DNA of 64,000 bases from Nageia nagi (taxonomy: Eukaryota; Pinophyta), in NCBI GenBank assembly GCA_050084985.1, contig JBITNC010000001.1:29016001-29080000 (forward strand), given 5' to 3'. The notes beneath the pieces are model-generated. The model saw only the letters and a program-made list of their open reading frames with translations, did not search any database and had not been told where the DNA came from. This document shows positions 36,411 to 47,649 of the stretch, piece after piece. How positions within the stretch are numbered: the first letter of the stretch is position 1; every line of letters begins with the position of its first letter. Both the position numbers and the translations under genes were made by a program.

Positions 36411-36705
36411 TTGTACAACGAGTTTCTCATGCAGAGCAAACTCACCACGAAGGTATAGAATGTACAACAAGTTCCTCATGTAGAGCGAACTTACCACAGA
36501 GGTATATTAATTATATGCTCAAAATGTGTACAACAAGTTTCTCACGCAGAGCAAACTCACCACGGAGGCATAAAATGTACAATAAGTTTGTCACGCAGAG
36601 CAAACTTACCAATGAGGTATAAAATAATCAACACTCTATAACAATAATTGTACAACAAGTTTGTCACGCAGAGAAAACTTACCACGGAGTTCTAGAATGT
36701 ACAAT
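36411..36705 (-). repeat. Hairpin tandem repeats in the 3' untranslated region of M1
   Basis: Five degenerate units on the minus strand have the form GGTAAGTTTGCTCTGCGTGA followed by CAAACTT and TGTACA. In each, the arms either side of the CTCTGCGTGA loop are complementary, as AAGTTTG/CAAACTT, GAGTTT/AAACTC or AAGTTC/GAACTT, although one unit has a mismatch. The array lies between the pol stop codon (36,751) and the 3' LTR. Confidence 0.85.
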
Positions 36706-36750
36706 CAAAAAAGGCCTCTTAGAGGTGAAGTTGTCATCACTAACAAAAGT

Positions 36751-39700
36751 TTAAACTTCACTCCCCCTTAAGGGCAACTTCACCAACCTGAGAGAATCCC
36801 TAAGCTTGTAGAACTGAGCTTCAGGAAGGGGCTTGGTGAACAAATCAATGAAGTTTTCAGTAGATGGACAATACTATAAGTGTATGATGTCATCTAGAAC
36901 CTTCTCCTTGATAAAATGAGCTTGGATTTCTACATGTTTGGTTCACTAATGGAACACAGGATTCTTAGCCAAAGAGATAGTCGATTGATTGTCTGACGAA
37001 ATAAGAGATGGGCCATTATGCTTATACCCAATTTTGTGCAAAAGATGCCTCAACCAAATAGCATCTTGGGCAGCAATAGACAGGGCTCGATATTTGGCTT
37101 CGGTGGTAGAAAGAGTCACAGTAGGTTGCTTCTTGGAAGCCCAAGAGATAGCACCTGAACCAATGCTAAACACATATGCAGAGGTTGATTTTCTATCATC
37201 TCTATCTCCCCCATAATCAAAATTTGAGAACCCTGAGAGAACAATTAAGGGCACTTTGGAATACTTAAGAGCAAGATCCTTTGTCCCTGTGACATACCTC
37301 AAGATTTGCTTAACAACATTGAGGTGTTCAACATATGGTTTTTGCATGAATCGTGCCATCAGATTCACTGCAAAGGTAATATCAGGATGAGAGATAGTCA
37401 GATACAGAAGACTACCAATCAATTATCTATAAGCTGTAGCATTAGCAAACTAAGAATCTAAGCTCAGTGATATAACAATTCCAGGAGAAATAGGTATTGC
37501 AGCATATTTACACTCCTCCATTCCAAACTTTTGCAAGATGTCTGATATATACTTAGATTGACTAAGATAAGTACAATCTTTGTGTTGGTATACTTGCATT
37601 CCAAGATAGTAATGCAATAGACCTAGATCAGTCATTTCAAATGTTGCCTTCAGTTTGGATATGCACTCTTGGATGATTTCAATATTATTGCCTATTATGA
37701 GAAGATCATCCACATAAAGGAGAATTAAGACCACGTCTTTTCCTTGATTGAGTTCATAGAGATCTGAGTCAGAGAAGCACTTGGAAAAACCAATATCTAC
37801 AAAGAATCCTAAAATTTTCTTGTACCATGCTCTAGGTGCTTGTTTAATTCCATACAAAGACTTCTTTAGCTTGCACACAAGAGACTCTTTTCCTTCTAGA
37901 ATAAATCCTTCTGGTTGATTCATGTAGATTTCTACATCCAAGTCACCATTGAGAAATGCACTCTTGACATCAAGTTGAAAAACTTTCCAACCTTGAGCTG
38001 TAGAAAGAGCAAGGATTATCCTGACAGTAGGCATCTTGGCCACAGGAGCAAAGGTTTCCTCATAATCAATACCATATTTCTGAGCGAAGCCTTTGGCCAC
38101 TAACCTTGCCTTGTATTTTTCAATTTTTCCATCAGAATTGTACTTGACCTTGTATATCCATTTATTGCCAATCACATTTTTTGCATTGGGATAAGGAACC
38201 AAATCCCAAGTTTCATTTTTCATGAGCGCCTCATACTCAACTTTCATAGCTTCCATCCAACACTCTTGCTTGGAAGCTTCTTTGAAGGTTGATGGCTCAT
38301 GTGTATTATCAATTTTGGCAAATAAAGAGTTATTCAAGGTCATACTCCTTGTAATTCTCTGTGCTAGAGAATTTTGCTCTTGTGGTGACTTCTCTACATG
38401 ATCATCTAACCAGTTAGGTGCAAGTGAAGAATCATCTGTATCAGACACCTCAGCATGAGAGGTCGGATCCTCAGAAAGTTCATTGAACTTGACATCCATA
38501 GAAACAAAGACTATTTTATGGGATGAGGAGTAGAGCCTGTAACCTCTATGCTGATTATCATACCCCACAAAGATGCATTTTTCTGATCATTTATCTAGCT
38601 TCTTTCTTTTCTCTGAGGTAATGAAGGCAAATGCATCACAACCGAAGACCCTGAAGTGTGAGAGGTTAGGTTTCTTTTCTGTCCATGCTTCATATGGAGT
38701 TTTACCTTCAACTACCTTAGTAGGACACCTATTTAGGGTGTGAATAGCAGTGTGAACAACTTCTCCCCATAAGAAACTAGGAAGGTTACCCAACATGCAT
38801 CTTGCCATTTCCATAATGGTGCGATTCTTCCTTTTAGCAACTCCATTTTGCTGAGGGGTGTAAGGGATTGTGAGTTGTCGCTTAATCCTATGTTTAACAC
38901 AATAATCGTTAAACTCATTGCTATTATATTCACCCCCATTATCAGATCTCAGCATCTTGATCTTAAAATCAGTTTAATTTTCAACAAGTGCCTTGAAGTC
39001 TTTAAACCTGTCAAAAGTTTGATCCTTGTGCTCAAGTAGATAACCAAATGTCATCCTACTGAAGTCATCAATGAAGGTCAGAACATATGAAGCTCCCATT
39101 AGGGACTTAGTCTAAAAAGGACCCATCAAATCTGAATGCACAAGCTGAAGAGGACAAGTAGCCCAAGTTGCCTTATCTTTTTCAAACTTTTGCCTATGCA
39201 TCTTTCCTAGAATGCACCTTTCACAAAGACCAATTGTGGGTGAAATATTAGGTAAACCTTCCACAAGTGCTTGAGTTTTCATATCTTGAATACTCTTGTG
39301 GTTAAGGTGCCCTAATCATTGATGCCAAAGATTACCTTTTGAATAAACATTTACAGCAAGACAAATCTTTGAAGGTACTTGATCCACAATATAAAGGTCA
39401 TCCTTTACTAATCCTTTCATCAAGGTGGCAAGTCCTTTCTTAACACACCAGGAGTGTGAGGTAAACTCAAATGAGCATCCTTTCCTTGTAATCTAAATCA
39501 CGGAGATGAGATTCATCCTTAGTTTAGGCACATAAAAGACATTATCAAGAGTCTTTCCATGAATCTTCACACTCCCTATTCCGTGAACATCAAGGACTGT
39601 ATTATCACCTATCACAACTGCATCCTTTTTGTACTTATGAAAGTTTTCAAACTTATCCTTTTCATAACACATGTGATTAGTGCATCCTGAATCAATAATC

Positions 39701-40671
39701 CAATCATTTGAAATAGTTTGAGTCATTGAGTAGTAGGCAACAGTAGCAGTATGCTTGTTCTTCTTTCTATTATTGAAATTTCTCACATTTGCATTTCCCT
39801 TGCCTTTTTGAGCAAATTTCTTTTTGCGACAATCATACTCTTTGTGCCCAAAGATGCCACAAAAGTTACAATTTCCATCAAACTTTTCCTGAGGTGTTGG
39901 ATTGCTTGATCCAGCTTTGTCATTCCTTTGCCTGTAGTTGCCATGATTGTTGTTGCCCTTTTTGTCATACTTCCTGAAGGTAGATGAAGACTTGTTATCT
40001 TTGAATTTATAATGTTTGAACTTTTTCTTGAAAGAAGTTTTGGTTGCTCCTAGAGCAATGCTATTGTCTTTTGGAGAAAGGTTCAACATTTTCTTGTTCA
40101 AAGTTTCCTCATGCTTCAGAAGGAGTCTAGAAAGGTTATCAAGTGAGATGACTTCTTCTTCATCATCGAGCCTTGTTTCCATAATCGTGACAAAGTTACT
40201 GAACTTTGTAGTAAGGCTTTAAAGAATGATGAAGACCATGAACTCATCATTGATCCAGTTGCACCCACAACCAACCAGTTGTGTCCTGAGGTCAATGATT
40301 TTGTTTAAGTAGATGGAGGCACTTTCATCTTCACTTTGTCGATACTGCAACAACTTTTGTAGAATGGTAAATCTCCTTGAAAATTTGGACCCAAGGTAAA
40401 TTTTCTTTAGCCTATCCCAAGCTTCCTTTGCTGAAGTTGATGAAAAAATCATGAGAAGGACATCATCTAAAATTGCACGATAAATCATTGAAGTTGCTAA
40501 CTCATTGTTTGAGTTGTATACTTGAAGAGCCTTCTCATCGGTAGGAGCGACCAAGTCTTCACTAACTGTCTGCCACAGCTTCCTTACTTGTAACTCAACT
40601 TTCATACGAGGTTCCCATATTCCAAAGTTGGAACCATCGAGTATATGCTTGGGAACGAAGGTTTCAACCAT
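36751..40671 (-). pseudogene. Ty1/copia gag-pol of M1, one frame broken by nonsense codons
   Basis: From the ATG at 40,671 to the stop at 36,751 all open segments share one frame, so a single polyprotein of about 1,307 codons was encoded. In order: gag (MVETFVPKHILDGSNFGIWE), a zinc knuckle NCNFCGIFGHKEYDC with spacing C-x2-C-x4-H-x4-C (near 39,830-39,870), protease NDWIIDSGCTNHM with Asp-Ser-Gly intact, integrase (MLRSDNGGEYNSNEF and PQQNGVAKRKN, where the usual Glu is Lys), reverse transcriptase (FQLDVKSAFLNGDLD, LLYVDDLLIIGNN) and RNase H (FSNFDYGGDRDDRKSTSAYV). In-frame stops lie at 40,219, 39,493, 39,316, 39,112, 38,974, 38,587, 37,450, 37,423 and 36,946. No frameshift was found. Confidence 0.93.
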
Positions 40672-41876
40672 TGCTACAAAAAAGAGTAGATATGCAATAA
40701 GAATGCAAACTTTTACAATTTTGCATCTATACATATAAAACATCTAATAAGCAAACATGTCCCATATGTGCAAACTTATTAACCACGATCCATAGAAGGA
40801 TAAAGTTGGGGTTATTTTCTTGTATAGAATTAGGCCTTCACCTAGATGCCCGCAAGGTGGAGCCCAGGTACTACCAGTCCTCAACCAGTTCACCTTGGTC
40901 AGTAATATACTCTCACAAGGAGAAGTACTAACTATTTTTCAAGGATTCGATGTATCTTGGACCAGCCATTTTAATTATCTTGATTAAGGTTTTCAGTTTT
41001 CCTCCTAGGTTATCAAGATAATCCCTGAATGGACGTGCAGACACATGGTATCACTACACACATGTCTGTCCACCTAATAGAGTTATGTCCAATCCAATAG
41101 AGGTCTTAGGGGTAATTAAGACGCACTTACCACCACTTGGGTCTTCGGACTAAAAAGGCTCCAGTCTATCCTGTCCTCACCTCGTGGCTCCCCAAACAAG
41201 TCATGTTGTGGAAAATACGTGCGGATGTATTCATTTTAGGGGTTACTTTCAAATTTTTACGTATTGCAAGTATAAATCAAATGTACAAAAATATAAAGTA
41301 AAGTGAAAATACTCCATCCACATGAACTTAAAACCTTAAGAGTCCAATGGGTTTTGTACTAACCCCTAAAGGACTTTTACATTTTTCATATTTTTGCTCA
41401 AGTTCAAAAATAATGAATTTTACAAATGCTAAGTCCTACGTAGCATTAATCCATAACTTAAACATGTATTAGTCCATGACTTAAAATTAAGTTTTAAACA
41501 TGCATCATGCATTTTAACTTACAAATTTAAGTAATAAGCATGCTTTAGTCCTAACAAGGTTAAGAAGCATGCATTTTAAACTTAGCATGCAAGATCCATA
41601 AATATTTAAGTAACATGCAAGATCTATTTAGCATGCAAGATCCATAAAGATTTAAGTAAAAAATTATAAAAAATCCCCCTCATTTTTACTTAAAGTGCTA
41701 ACAACTTGGATGCTAAAGATAATGTTTAAGTATGGGGCCTCCCTATTTGTCACTTAAGGGATTATCCCTAAAAATCCCTTAAATATTGAAGTGGACCTAG
41801 ACTTTAAAAAAAATCAAATCAAATTTGTAGTGGGTAAAAAAAAATAAATACCCAACAACTAAAGTTGACAAAAAAA
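40672..41876 (-). other. Gag-proximal leader of M1
   Basis: A non-coding leader that matches the O1 and P1 leaders by eye. It includes the complement of ACATGACTTGTTTGGGGAGC at about 41,190 and of AGTGATACCATGTG near 41,050, and runs to gag. Its AT-rich upstream part has repeated CTTGCATG / AGATCTTGCATGC motifs (about 41,560-41,650). Confidence 0.7.
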
Positions 41877-42760
41877 TTAAAAAGGGCCATGTGTAAGCCT
41901 CATGGAGGTTGAGAAGCTGGGCAGGGGTGGCAAGAGAGACCAAAGTGTGTAGAAGGGTGGTGAGTCATGTGGAGTGTGAGAGGCTGGGCTACAGAGGGAG
42001 TCCAAGGTAGCAAGGAGGTCGCGTGAGGTGGTGGAGGTCGTTGGAGGTGCATGGGGTAGCTGTTGACCAGCCCAATGCACGGAGGAGCGAGCAATGTAGG
42101 CCATAAAATGTGTCTACAGTGGGCATATCCTACAAATAATGACATGCCATCTCAACACGGCCACTCTATGGGATAGGGAGATCAGCAAGCTTGGTAAGCT
42201 AAGGAACGGTGTCTACAGTAGGCAAGTTGGCAGGGGAGGTGTTCTGGCAGAAGGTAGGGAGGAGCACATCCCTCCCAGTCCCAATCATGGATATCCCAGG
42301 CTATGACATCGTGAGATTGCAGGATGAAAGGGGGAACCATCTATCGTAGCAGCGCTTGATGCTATAGGACACCACGAAGGGCGACGAGAAGCAGAAGATG
42401 AGCAATGATGAAATGCATACAATCAAAGCGAGGGAGGCTACAGTAAATGAAACTATCTGGACTCAACCTTGCTCAATGGTGCAGCTTTGTAAACAAGTTG
42501 TAAATCTTCTCGAGGCGATGATGGTCATGTGTAGGTGGGTGAGCATAGCAAGCTAGGAAACGATGTCTACATCAGTATCTTAGCAAACAATCATGTATGT
42601 TGGTGCAGGGCGACGAGCATCGCTGGCCACGGAACCAGTCGGGAGGAGGAGCAATCACGGGAGGAGGAGGCAGGCACGGGAGGAGGAGCAAGATGCACAT
42701 GAGAGTCCGTGCTTTGTATGTGATCCCCCCCCCCCCGATCAGTTAAGAAAATGTATATGA
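41877..42760. other. GC-richer block of unknown origin in the M1 leader
   Basis: A compositionally distinct stretch lies between AT-rich leader parts that are shared with P1. It contains short GGAGGAGGAGCA-type repeats at 42,645-42,695, a C run at 42,725-42,736, and two or three copies of a GTGTCTACAGT motif (42,111; 42,210; 42,570). Minus-strand frames at 41,877-42,145 are Pro/His/Ser-rich. A plus-strand frame from 42,290 reads MDIPGYDIVRLQDERGNHLS before a stop. I recognise no protein family. It occupies the same leader position as the PUR5 fragment of P1. Confidence 0.55.
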
Positions 42761-43530
42761 ATTAAATGTTAATCATACGAAGTAATTTTTAATCGTGATA
42801 ATATTTTGTATTTGCCCTGACCCGCCCCCGTGAATTTTGTGATTATATGTTAAACGAATTTAAAATATAAAAAATATATATATTTTTTGATTGAATTGAA
42901 AATAATAATAATATATATATATAATGTTGTTTGGATTATTTTAAACAAATTTAAAACAACATAAAAAAAAAATATATATATATATATATATTTTTGAGTA
43001 TTGATTTTTTTAAAAAATAAAAAAAATATATATATATATTATATTGAGCCTTTGAATATATTATTGTGCCCTTAAAATTGTGGTAGAACAAAAAAAATTG
43101 TCCTACTCTCTAATTTGTTGAAATATTCATGCCTCATTAACATAAAAAATGGTAGTATATGTAGGAGAAATGTCACAATAATATAGTACTATTTTTTAAG
43201 CAAATAGTAATAACATAATACTACTAACAAAAAAAATGTTAGTATATATTGCAATTTTGCATCATATATTGGTATTTTAATCAAATAATTGAACCAACAC
43301 ATACTTTTAAGTTCAATATAATATGAACAACAAATTACAATTTTTGTATACTAACCCTTTTTAAAAGAACTATAGCAATTTAAAATTGCAAGTAACATAG
43401 AGGATTAGTAAAAAATTGCAACTTGTTTATCATAACTTAAAAAAGGACTAACACATAGCAAATAATGTGTTAGTAGCATTATGTAATAATCCAAAAAAAA
43501 TGACCAAATGAGGAGGAAATTTATACCTTC
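42761..43530. other. AT-rich leader of M1 next to its primer site
   Basis: Low-complexity AT sequence with TA runs (42,910-42,930; 42,972-42,990; 43,027-43,040) and several ACTAACA/TGTTAGTA motifs. The same motifs occur in the P1 leader at 50,270-50,470. No gene is present. Confidence 0.6.
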
Positions 43531-43559
43531 TCTTGGAATTTACCTCACCAATGGAGTGT

Positions 43560-43722
43560 AAGATGAGAAATGAAGAAGGATCACCAAGATGTAGCTTCCA
43601 CACCAAGAAGAGCTTCTACACCAAGAAGAAGAATTCCACAACAAGCAGAGTTTCTACACCTAGAAGAAGAGCTTCCACAACAAGGAGAGTTTCTACACCT
43701 AGAAGAAGAGCTTCCACAACAA
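43560..43722 (-). repeat. 39-bp tandem repeats beside the primer site of M1
   Basis: Units of about 39 bases contain AGCTTCCACAACAAGGAGAG and TTTCTACACCTAGAAGAAG. The last two are nearly identical and earlier ones diverge. P1 has only a single equivalent unit (GGTGTGGAAGCTCTTCTTCT at about 50,130). A plus-strand frame through them (Arg/Ser/Thr-rich) is an artefact of the 13-codon period. Confidence 0.8.
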
Positions 43723-43735
43723 GGCTCTGATACCA
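43723..43735 (-). other. Primer-binding site of M1
   Basis: The minus strand reads TGGTATCAGAGCC two bases after the 5' LTR. It is the standard initiator-methionine-tRNA site of plant copia elements. Confidence 0.9.
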
Positions 43736-43737
43736 AT

Positions 43738-44220
43738 TGAAGGATTTGAACTAGATCTAAACAAATCCTCTAGGACCTAATACTAGGAAACTCAATCATA
43801 CACAAGATAACACAATCACTCAAGGTAACACAAGTGTAATGTGGTTCCTCCCTCCTTAGGAGTACATCCACAACTAGTATCTCAATTCTCAAGTATGCTT
43901 CTCTTACAACTATACTCTTCCTCTCCTACACAACTAGTAGAGTAATCTTACTTCAAGAACTTAGTTATGTTACAAGAGGAGAGTCCCTCTATTTATAGCT
44001 TGAGAGCACCTCCTTAACCTCTCTTTAACCCAAAGGTAAGGTTAGGGTTACAATAAATGTATCACCTAATTTTAACCTACCAACTAACCACTTTGGTAAA
44101 GTCAAAGTCTACATATTAAAGAATTCAATTAATCTCTTAAGGTATCTACATACCCTTAAGTGATTAATTGAATTTACAAGGAGTTTAGATATTCACAATA
44201 TTTCATTACAAATTCTAACA
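43738..44220 (-). repeat. 5' LTR of M1
   Basis: A 483-bp LTR, identical in length to its partner and differing at about seven sites by eye, mostly transitions. It carries the promoter TATA box on the minus strand (complement of CTATTTATA at 43,989-43,997). Confidence 0.95.
43989..43997 (-). promoter_or_regulatory. TATA box in the 5' LTR of M1
   Basis: TATAAATAG on the minus strand, matching the TATAAATAG found in the P1 LTRs and the solo LTR at 9,574. It would direct transcription of the element. Confidence 0.6.
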
Positions 44221-44225
44221 AAAAG

Positions 44226-45706
44226 CATGAGTGTTTGGTGAATGCAATGAATATGGAGTATGAGGCTCTAATAAAGAATCAAACTTGGGATTTAGTTCCT
44301 TATCCTAATGAACACAATATGAATGAAAATAAATAGATTTATAAAGTCAAATATAATTCAATTGAAGAGATTGAGAAATTCAAAGCAATGTTAGTAGCCA
44401 AGGGTTTCATTCAAAAATATGAACTTGATTACAAAGAAACCTTTACTTCAATGGCAAAGATGCCTACTATCAGAGTAATCATTGCTCTTTTAGTAGCTCA
44501 AGGATGGAAAGTTTTTTAATTTGATATCAAGAGTGCTTTTTTTAATGGTGATTTAGATGTGAAAATCTACATGAATCAATCAAAAGGATTTATTATTGAA
44601 GGTAAAGAATATTTTATGAGCAAGATAAAGAAGTCTTTATATGGACTTAAAGCAAGCACCAATATCCTAGCATAAAAAGATTTCAAGATACTTTGAGGAT
44701 ATTAGGTTTTCTAAATGCTTCTCTAATTCAAATCTTTATGTGCTCAACCAAAGATAAGAATTGATCTTGATTTTTCTCTATGTGGATGATCTGTTGATTA
44801 CAAGGAATAATATAGTCCTCATACAAGACTACATATCCAAACTTAAGGTAATTTTTGAAATGATTGATCTTGATCTATTGCACTACTACCTTGGTATGTA
44901 AGTGTACCAATACAAGAATTGTACTTACCTCGATCAATCTAAGTATATCTTAAATATCTTACAAAATTTTAGAATAGAGGAGTGCAAGTATGCTGCAATC
45001 CTAGTCTCTCTTGAAATCACTTTATCTCTTAGTTCTAACTCTTAGTTGGTAGATGCTACGACTTATAGATAACTAATTGGTAGTCTTCTTTATTTGACTA
45101 TCTTTAGGTTAGATATTTCCTACCATGAATTTGATGGCTCATTTTATGCAAAATCCATATATTGAGCATTTCAATGATGTTAAGCAAATTTTGAGGTATG
45201 TAGTGGGTACTAAGGATCTTGTTCTCAAGTATGACAAGTTACCTTTGTTTGTTCTATCAAGATTCTCATATTTTGACTATGGAGGAGATAGAGATGATAG
45301 AAAATCAACCTTTTCTTATGTGTTTAGTATTAGTTTAAGTGCTATCTTTTATACATCTAAGAAGCAACCTACTACTACTCTCTCCACCATTGAGGCTGAA
45401 TATCATGCATTAAGGTATCTTCTGAAAGAAATAGGGTATTAACAAGTTGATCCATCTCAAATTTTTTTAGATAATTAATCAATTATTACTTTATCAAAGA
45501 ATCATATTTTCCATCAGAGAATAAAGCATGTAGAAATTTAAACTCACTTCATTAGAGAAAAAGTTTTGGATGGTCTTCTTCACTTACAATATTGTCCATT
45601 AGTCATAAACTCTACTGATTTATTCACCAAGCCTCTTCTTGAAGCTCAATTCTATAAGATTAGGGAGTCTATTGGGTTGGTGAAGTTACTTTCAAAAAGG
45701 GAGTAA
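44226..45706 (+). pseudogene. Reverse transcriptase and RNase H remnant of O1 (second half)
   Basis: Continues the O1 frame after M1: KHECLVNAMNMEYEALIKNQ joins in register to the segment ending at 35,437. Reverse transcriptase motifs include FDIKSAFFNGDLDVKIYMNQ and LYVDDLLITRNN, keeping the YVDD box. After a TAA in TTATAGATAACTAATTGG, RNase H reads RFSYFDYGGDRDDRKSTFSY and STIEAEYHAL (45,125-45,442). The reading ends at 45,706 with VKLLSKRE. Stops and an internal deletion after ALRYLLKEIGY make it inactive. Confidence 0.88.
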
Positions 45707-46725
45707 ATGTTGAATTCTTGTTGAATCCATTGTAATTTATTCCTTCTTAATAAAGTTGTTGAACTTTTATTTGGTTTGTATACTTTGTTTATACATTCTT
45801 TTGTTTAGTAACTATAAGTATGAACTTGGCATTTTAGTGATGACTTATAATGTACCTCAAATCCAAGCACATTATATCAAGGAGAAAGGTCTTGGTGCAA
45901 TAACTGTAGATCTATTCATTTGACTTTATCTCTCTTGATTTATTCACTAACTACTTTAAAAACTTTGTTGTGCATATTTTAAAAATTTCTTATGGTAGTG
46001 AAGTTATTCTCAAGGGAAAGTGAAGGTTGAATTCATGTTTGTGATGATAACTTCATCTCTAAGAGGCTATTTTTGTTGTATAGTGTTGATATAAATGTAC
46101 ACCTTCATGGTTAGTTCACTTTGTGTGAGGAACGCATGGCACAATTTATTTTGTTATCACTATGTGAGGAATCATTATGTGTTTGTTAGCACTATTTGGT
46201 TATCCATAAGTAAGTAACTTATATATGCATATATATATTTTTATTATTGATTAACACATATTTCTATATACAATAAATGATTATAAGTATTAGCTTGGCA
46301 TCTTTGTGATGACTTATAGTGCATCATTGATCAATTTATGGATGGTATTACTTAGTTCATTTATCTTGTGATTGTTATGAATGTTATATGATGCATCTAA
46401 CTGATTTTATTTATGAGCTACTTGTAGCTTGCAGGTTTCATCTTGAGAGTGTAGGTTACTTACTTCATGTGGGCATGTTCATGAAGGTTCATATGTCACT
46501 TAGAGTTGATCAATTATATTTATGGTAAAACTAGTTGTGGTTAATGATTATATTGTAAATTATTTTATCAAATGATATTGTAATGAGTCTCAAACTAAGA
46601 TCTTGCTTATTTTTCAATGATGTTAAATTTCTCATTTTCGCTTGTGTCTCTTTGGAGGTGAACTCTCTCTTACTCTATCTTTTTTTTATCTCTACGCTTT
46701 ATCCCAATATTACATTAAGAGGAAG
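45707..46725 (+). other. 3' untranslated region of O1
   Basis: Non-coding sequence leading to the polypurine tract (CATTAAGAGGAAG, ending 46,725). It contains vestiges of the hairpin repeat, for example GTTAGTTCACTTTGTGTGAG followed by GAAC near 46,112, and shares CTTGGCATCTTTGTGATGAC with O2 and P1. Confidence 0.6.
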
Positions 46726-47175
46726 TGTTAGAATTTGTAATGTAATATTGTGTAATATTTTTTCTTAATGTAAATTCACTTAATACTTAAAGTATCATTA
46801 GATACCTTAAAGTATTAAGGGAATAAAAATAGGAGAAAGATTAAAAATAGGTATGAGTTTAAAAATAAGTAAAGGAATAAAATAGAAAAGGAATTAATTA
46901 TACAATGGGTTTATTCTTATAAAAAGTGAAGAACCCTCCCTTTCTCTAGTTACACAATTGTAATGCAAGCTTTGCTATAGGTTTTGAGTGTGTGAGAGAG
47001 AGGAGATTTTGTAAAAGAGATCCTTGAGAATAATAAGATCTTAGTTATTAGATGTACTGCCAAGGAGGGAGGAACCACTTTATATCTTGTGTTATTTATG
47101 TAATTGGATTTAGTTATTGTTGTGTTGATGTTGAAAGTGCCTTCTTGAGATCTTAGAAGATTAGAAGTTAATTCA
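46726..47175 (+). repeat. 3' LTR of O1
   Basis: About 450 bases from TGTTAGAATTTG to GTTAATTCA, directly after the polypurine tract. It resembles the LTRs of the non-autonomous element in M2 (AATTTACATTAAAG-type end, GGAGGAACCACTTTATA region), more distantly those of M1 and P1. The 5' partner is missing. Confidence 0.7.
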
Positions 47176-47649
47176 AAAAGGGTTAATTTCTTCCTGCCAT
47201 AGCTTTTTTTATTTTACAACCTCCTCATCTCCTTCAATAACCTTTATAGTATATGTCTTTACAACATCTATTTTTTATTATAAAAATAAATACATATATT
47301 GCTAATCGAAAGGAACTAGTTGAGGATTAATAGGACTTGGGCTCTAATATGTGAGTATCTAGGTGAAGGACTAATTTCAAATAAGAAAACAACCTCAATT
47401 CTACAATAATTTTATTTAGTTATAAAAAAATGTTGGGCGTACGAGACATATGATTTGCACATGTGAAATTAGTTAACAATTCAAGCATACCTTTTTGATT
47501 ACCTTTGATTAATTCAAAATGTATGATAGATTAATTCAACATGTATGGTTGACTAAGTTGAACAAACTCAACATGTATGATTGATTAATTTTAGTTATCA
47601 AAATTAGCATGCTTACATTGGTTAATACTTTCACCTTATTTTGTAGCAA
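47176..47649 (+). other. Shortened leader of O2
   Basis: From about 47,310 the sequence matches the last part of the copia leaders (GAACTAGTTGAGGATTAATA, then CTAGGTGAAGGACTAATTTC) and runs into gag. The 5' LTR, primer site and most of the leader of O2 are absent. Confidence 0.55.

Larger units (their letters stand above)
35443..44220 (-). mobile_element. Ty1/copia element M1, full length, nested in O1
   Basis: An 8,778-bp element with two 483-bp LTRs (35,443-35,925 and 43,738-44,220) and the perfect target duplication AAAAG (35,438-35,442 and 44,221-44,225). It has a primer site of initiator-methionine-tRNA type, an unusually long leader of about 3 kb, one gag-pol frame of about 1,307 codons, a hairpin repeat array and a polypurine tract. 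The LTRs differ at about seven positions by eye, so insertion was fairly recent on the scale of this window. P1 is a sister copy on the other strand. Confidence 0.95.

Noticed and set aside
39789-40222. Plus-strand frames opposite the M1 gag (and similar frames opposite P1 at 53,496-53,842 and 55,091-55,437)
   Set aside because: These are shadows of the gag coding strand. The same shadow recurs in each copy because the gag sequence recurs.
41877-42145. Minus-strand Pro/His-rich frames of 75 and 81 residues
   Set aside because: They overlap in two frames, are low in complexity and match no family I recognise. They are kept only as part of the unknown leader block.
43533-43730. Open frame of 65 residues rich in Arg, Ser and Thr
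   Set aside because: It is produced by the 39-bp tandem repeats and runs antisense to M1, so there is no evidence for a real protein.
43723-43735. tRNA gene
   Set aside because: TGGTATCAGAGCC is only the short complement of a tRNA 3' end used as a primer site. No tRNA-length cloverleaf was seen here or elsewhere.
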